Below, piece after piece: positions 62,100-64,000 of a stretch of DNA of 64,000 nucleotides. Every line of letters starts with the position of its first letter. The stretch's first letter is position 1. Source of the DNA: Pedobacter steynii (GTDB lineage Bacteria; Bacteroidota; Bacteroidia; Sphingobacteriales; Sphingobacteriaceae); assembly GCF_900103665.1 (NCBI RefSeq), contig NZ_FNGY01000013.1, positions 184,944 through 248,943 on the forward strand, written 5' to 3'. Under the pieces are notes generated by a model. The model was not told the DNA's origin. It worked only from the letters and a program-made list of their open reading frames with translations, and searched no databases. A program made the position numbers and the translations under genes.

Positions 62100-62474
62100 A
62101 TGGAATTTAGAGAAAACGAAGCCATATATCTGCAGATCGCTGCTTATGTTGGAGAAAATATAATGCTGGGTAAATGGCCGGTTAATGAGAAAATTCCTTC
62201 GGTTAGAGAACTGGCTGTGGATTTACAGGTAAATCCAAATACGGTAGTTCGGGCGTATGAGTTTTTACAGAATAAAGAAGTCATTCTGAATAAGCGGGGA
62301 ATAGGTTTTTTTATCGCGGCTGATGCGGGGGAAAAAATAAAGGGCTACAGTAAGGAACGTTTTCTAGGAAATGAGCTCCCTGAGTTTTTCAGGAATATAT
62401 TTCTCCTGAACATCAGTATGAAGGAAATCGAAGAACGCTTTGAAAAGTTTAAATCAGAAACTTATCAGAAGTAA
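62100..62474 (+). CDS. GntR-family transcriptional regulator, YtrA subfamily
   Basis: The 124-residue protein has the GntR winged helix-turn-helix (IYLQIAAYVGENIMLGKWPV, NEKIPSVRELAVDLQVNPNT, VVRAYEFLQNKEVILNKRGI) followed by only ~50 residues, the short C-terminal domain typical of the YtrA subfamily. YtrA proteins bind palindromes in front of their own ABC operon. Here the perfect GTGTAC-type palindrome lies before the first gene of the same operon, so it should be an autorepressor. The start codon lies 1 bp after the permease stop codon. Confidence 0.92.
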   Translation: MEFRENEAIYLQIAAYVGENIMLGKWPVNEKIPSVRELAVDLQVNPNTVVRAYEFLQNKEVILNKRGIGFFIAADAGEKIKGYSKERFLGNELPEFFRNIFLLNISMKEIEERFEKFKSETYQK

Positions 62475-62498
62475 TCGTTAAACATAAAATTAAAGAAG

Positions 62499-63224
62499 AT
62501 GAAATTGAGTACTATATTTATTATTGCAACAGCTGTTGTCTCCTTGGGGATGCTGACTGCCTATAACTTTTCTTTAAAAGCATCTTATCAAAAAGGTGGT
62601 TATAAAGATCGTTTCAATGAGATGGAGTTTAGTTCGGTTAAGGGGCTGACAGCAGTCCAGATTAACGCGGCAAATAAATTTGCCATCAACATAGAAAAGG
62701 GAGGAAAGGAAGGTCTATGGATCAGGGATCGGCTCAAAGGTTTTGTTAAGATCAGTCAGACAGGAGCAACACTGACGATTGACCTGACTGATGAAGGTAA
62801 AAAACGAAACTTTAACACAAATGATGATGATATCATTCTTTTTTCAAATACCCTTAGTACCATAAGTACGGTTCCTTATTTTACTAAAGAAGAAGATGAG
62901 GGTGGCTGGCGCCATGGTGGCGGAGACATTAAGATTAAAGGCCTGAAGGTGGATGCGCTGAATCTTCTGATTGGGAAGTTTACCTCCATTTATATGAACC
63001 ATGTAAAGACAGGTATGCTAAAAGCTACGGTAGGAGAGGCTGGTACCGGAGAGGCGGGTCTGACCGTTGATTCTTCTAATGAAATTGCTTTTGCAGAATT
63101 GAGTGTTCCAGGTAAGAGTCAAATATCGCTTTTGAATCCAAAAATTGTTAAAACCCATTATAATTTGTCGGACAGTGCAACGGTAACCTTGAATGGAACA
63201 GCACTGGAAGGAATGAAAAAATAG
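62499..63224 (+). CDS. Exported GIN/DUF2807-like beta-helix protein
   Basis: A membrane-spanning or signal segment (MKLSTIFIIATAVVSLGMLT) precedes a 220-residue beta-rich domain. Blocks such as LTAVQINAANKFAINIEKGG, FVKISQTGATLTIDLTDEG, LKVDALNLLIGKFTSIYMNH and DSSNEIAFAELSVPGKSQIS resemble the auto-transporter adhesin head GIN domain (DUF2807). Bacteroidota often place such proteins at the end of PspC or GntR/ABC operons. It follows the GntR gene by 24 bp and is closed by a strong terminator. It probably acts at the cell envelope; the role is unknown. Confidence 0.68.
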   Translation: MKLSTIFIIATAVVSLGMLTAYNFSLKASYQKGGYKDRFNEMEFSSVKGLTAVQINAANKFAINIEKGGKEGLWIRDRLKGFVKISQTGATLTIDLTDEGKKRNFNTNDDDIILFSNTLSTISTVPYFTKEEDEGGWRHGGGDIKIKGLKVDALNLLIGKFTSIYMNHVKTGMLKATVGEAGTGEAGLTVDSSNEIAFAELSVPGKSQISLLNPKIVKTHYNLSDSATVTLNGTALEGMKK

Positions 63225-63257
63225 GATTTCTGATATAATCCGGATTAAGAAGGATTG

Positions 63258-63284
63258 GGCCTGCAAGTTTTGCAGGCCTTTTTT
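63258..63284 (+). terminator. Intrinsic terminator of the GntR/ABC operon
   Basis: GGCCTGCAA (63258-63266) pairs with TTGCAGGCC (63270-63278) around a 3-base loop and is followed by six T residues. Confidence 0.9.
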
Positions 63285-63552
63285 GTGGAACAGGGATATA
63301 GTATATATAGTATACCTATTCCGGTTTTTCATTTGATTGGATCGCTTCTCTATATAGTATATATAGGTTGGTTGGGGCTGACTCTTGTTTTATAGGTCGT
63401 ATAATCGGTTGATTTGTATCCTAATCCTCGTTTTATTGACTGTTTGTGGTTGATTGTTGCTTGGTGTACATCTTACGTTAAGTTTGTTTGATGTTTTTCT
63501 TCTTGTAAATCATGCAGTTAGGGAGGTGATACAATTATAATGGTTGAATTGT
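63285..63552. other. Gene-free spacer with AT-palindromic direct repeats
   Basis: No gene is visible. The 15-mer ATATAGTATATATAG occurs twice, at 63296-63310 and 63352-63366. The remainder is T-rich with no other recognisable element. Confidence 0.5.
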
Positions 63553-63582
63553 TTTGAGAACGGTTAAATTTTCCTACTTTTG
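63553..63582 (+). promoter_or_regulatory. Upstream rRNA-operon-type promoter P1
   Basis: TTTG (63553-63556), 18 bp, then TACTTTTG (63575-63582) match the Bacteroidota consensus and are followed by CATCCCGC. Together with the second promoter and leader downstream this is the arrangement seen before rRNA operons. Confidence 0.7.
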
Positions 63583-63715
63583 CATCCCGCTTCGGAGGAA
63601 GAGAAAGATTGATACAGAGAGAAGGATTTGAAAGATTGCAATAGAGATAAAGTCAGCGTTGTTTTGACTGGTTTAATTACCAAATAAAACAAAGCAAAAA
63701 AGTTTGAGAAAAAGC

Positions 63716-63745
63716 TTGACAATAACAAAAAGATTTCTACCTTTG
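63716..63745 (+). promoter_or_regulatory. Downstream rRNA-operon-type promoter P2
   Basis: TTG (63716-63718, within CTTGACA), 19 bp, then TACCTTTG (63738-63745) form a strong promoter, followed by CAGTCCCAAC. This sequence pattern is characteristic of rrn promoters in Sphingobacteriaceae. Confidence 0.75.
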
Positions 63746-64000
63746 CAGTCCCAACAAAAACGGGGGTTACCAAACGGAGTTTAGTAACAGAAACAAAAAG
63801 ACTGAAACGATCGGAATACCGAAACTGAAACCAGGAACATTAAGACCAGGAAGAAACAGAGGAAAGCAGATTGCAACATAAAAGAAGAGCCGTGAGGTGA
63901 TTCGAAAAGTTCATTAAAGAGATGTCATTTATAGCGTAGCGAGGTAAGATAGTACCGTTTCAAAGTACATGAAAACCAAAGCTATTTTTTCAAGTCAGAA
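63746..64000 (+). other. Leader of an rRNA operon, cut by the window end
   Basis: After promoter P2 the sequence has no open frame. It has the purine-rich composition of an rrn leader (AAACAGAGGAAAGCAGATTG, then a 3' part near 63900-64000 with GTGAGGTGATTCG and TAGCGTAGCGAGG). No 16S sequence is reached; the gene should begin just past the window. Identification as rrn leader is inference from promoter strength and composition. Confidence 0.6.

Noticed and set aside
63564..63773. 69-codon minus-strand frame in the rRNA promoter region
   Set aside because: It runs antisense through both rRNA-type promoters and is Phe/Leu/Ser-rich, as expected from purine-rich leader DNA read backwards.

Overview
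The window looks like chromosomal DNA of a Bacteroidota member, most probably a Sphingobacteriaceae species (Pedobacter-like). The evidence is promoter elements of the TAnnTTTG type (several with an upstream TTTG or TTG 18-20 bp away), a type IX secretion (T9SS) cargo with a gliding-type C-terminal domain, the Bacteroidota-type RNA polymerase omega subunit, a DUF4835 gene, and little Shine-Dalgarno signal. I saw no insertion sequence, prophage, CRISPR array or tRNA gene. The last ~450 bases are the promoter and leader of an rRNA operon whose 16S gene lies beyond the window.

Layout. 1-0.4 kb: an ArsR-type repressor with two palindromic operators. 0.9-9.7 kb: small hypothetical genes, a YhcC-type radical SAM enzyme, an SRPBCC protein, an ammonium transporter followed by an outer-membrane porin, DUF4468, YkuK-like, a DEAD-box helicase and a DUF1456 protein. 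9.7-30.7 kb: a secretion locus with a giant surface protein of about 5,784 residues (39 DUF11-like repeats, two GEVED-like domains, type B T9SS sorting domain), a PorP/SprF-type protein and a TPR/propeller/OmpA protein. 30.9-35 kb: ROK sugar kinase, exported esterase, RDD membrane protein, WG-repeat protein. 35-40 kb: ClpC, a zinc-ribbon protein and the ribosomal ABC-F factor EttA. 40.1-45.6 kb: an exported carbohydrate-type cluster (two TIM-barrel epimerase-like proteins, an FGE/SUMF1-like protein, a Tat-exported Gfo/Idh/MocA oxidoreductase, ApbE). 45.6-56.6 kb, all minus strand: PA0069-type radical SAM, a carboxypeptidase-regulatory-domain protein, FabI, RecN, a BlaR1-like M56 protease with its BlaI repressor, DUF4835, CoaBC, RpoZ, BamD. 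57.4-63.2 kb: a GH3 glucosidase, DUF5655, a truncated AraC remnant, and a YtrA-type GntR/ABC transporter operon with an exported GIN-like protein.

How the parts fit. The giant protein, the PorP/SprF protein and the OmpA protein form an apparent operon: cargo, its outer-membrane partner, and a peptidoglycan-anchored periplasmic factor. BamD, CoaBC, RpoZ, DUF4835, RecN and FabI form a housekeeping chain interrupted by the BlaI/M56 pair, which carries its own promoter, operators and terminator. Three repressor genes (arsR, blaI, ytrA-type gntR) each lie with readable palindromes overlapping a Bacteroidota promoter, so autoregulation can be proposed directly from sequence.

The most unusual features are the giant adhesin, in which a block of at least 12 repeats (probably a 15-repeat unit of about 5.87 kb) has been duplicated in order, and the M56 protease whose expected periplasmic sensor domain is replaced by seven 23-residue SPEWKK repeats.
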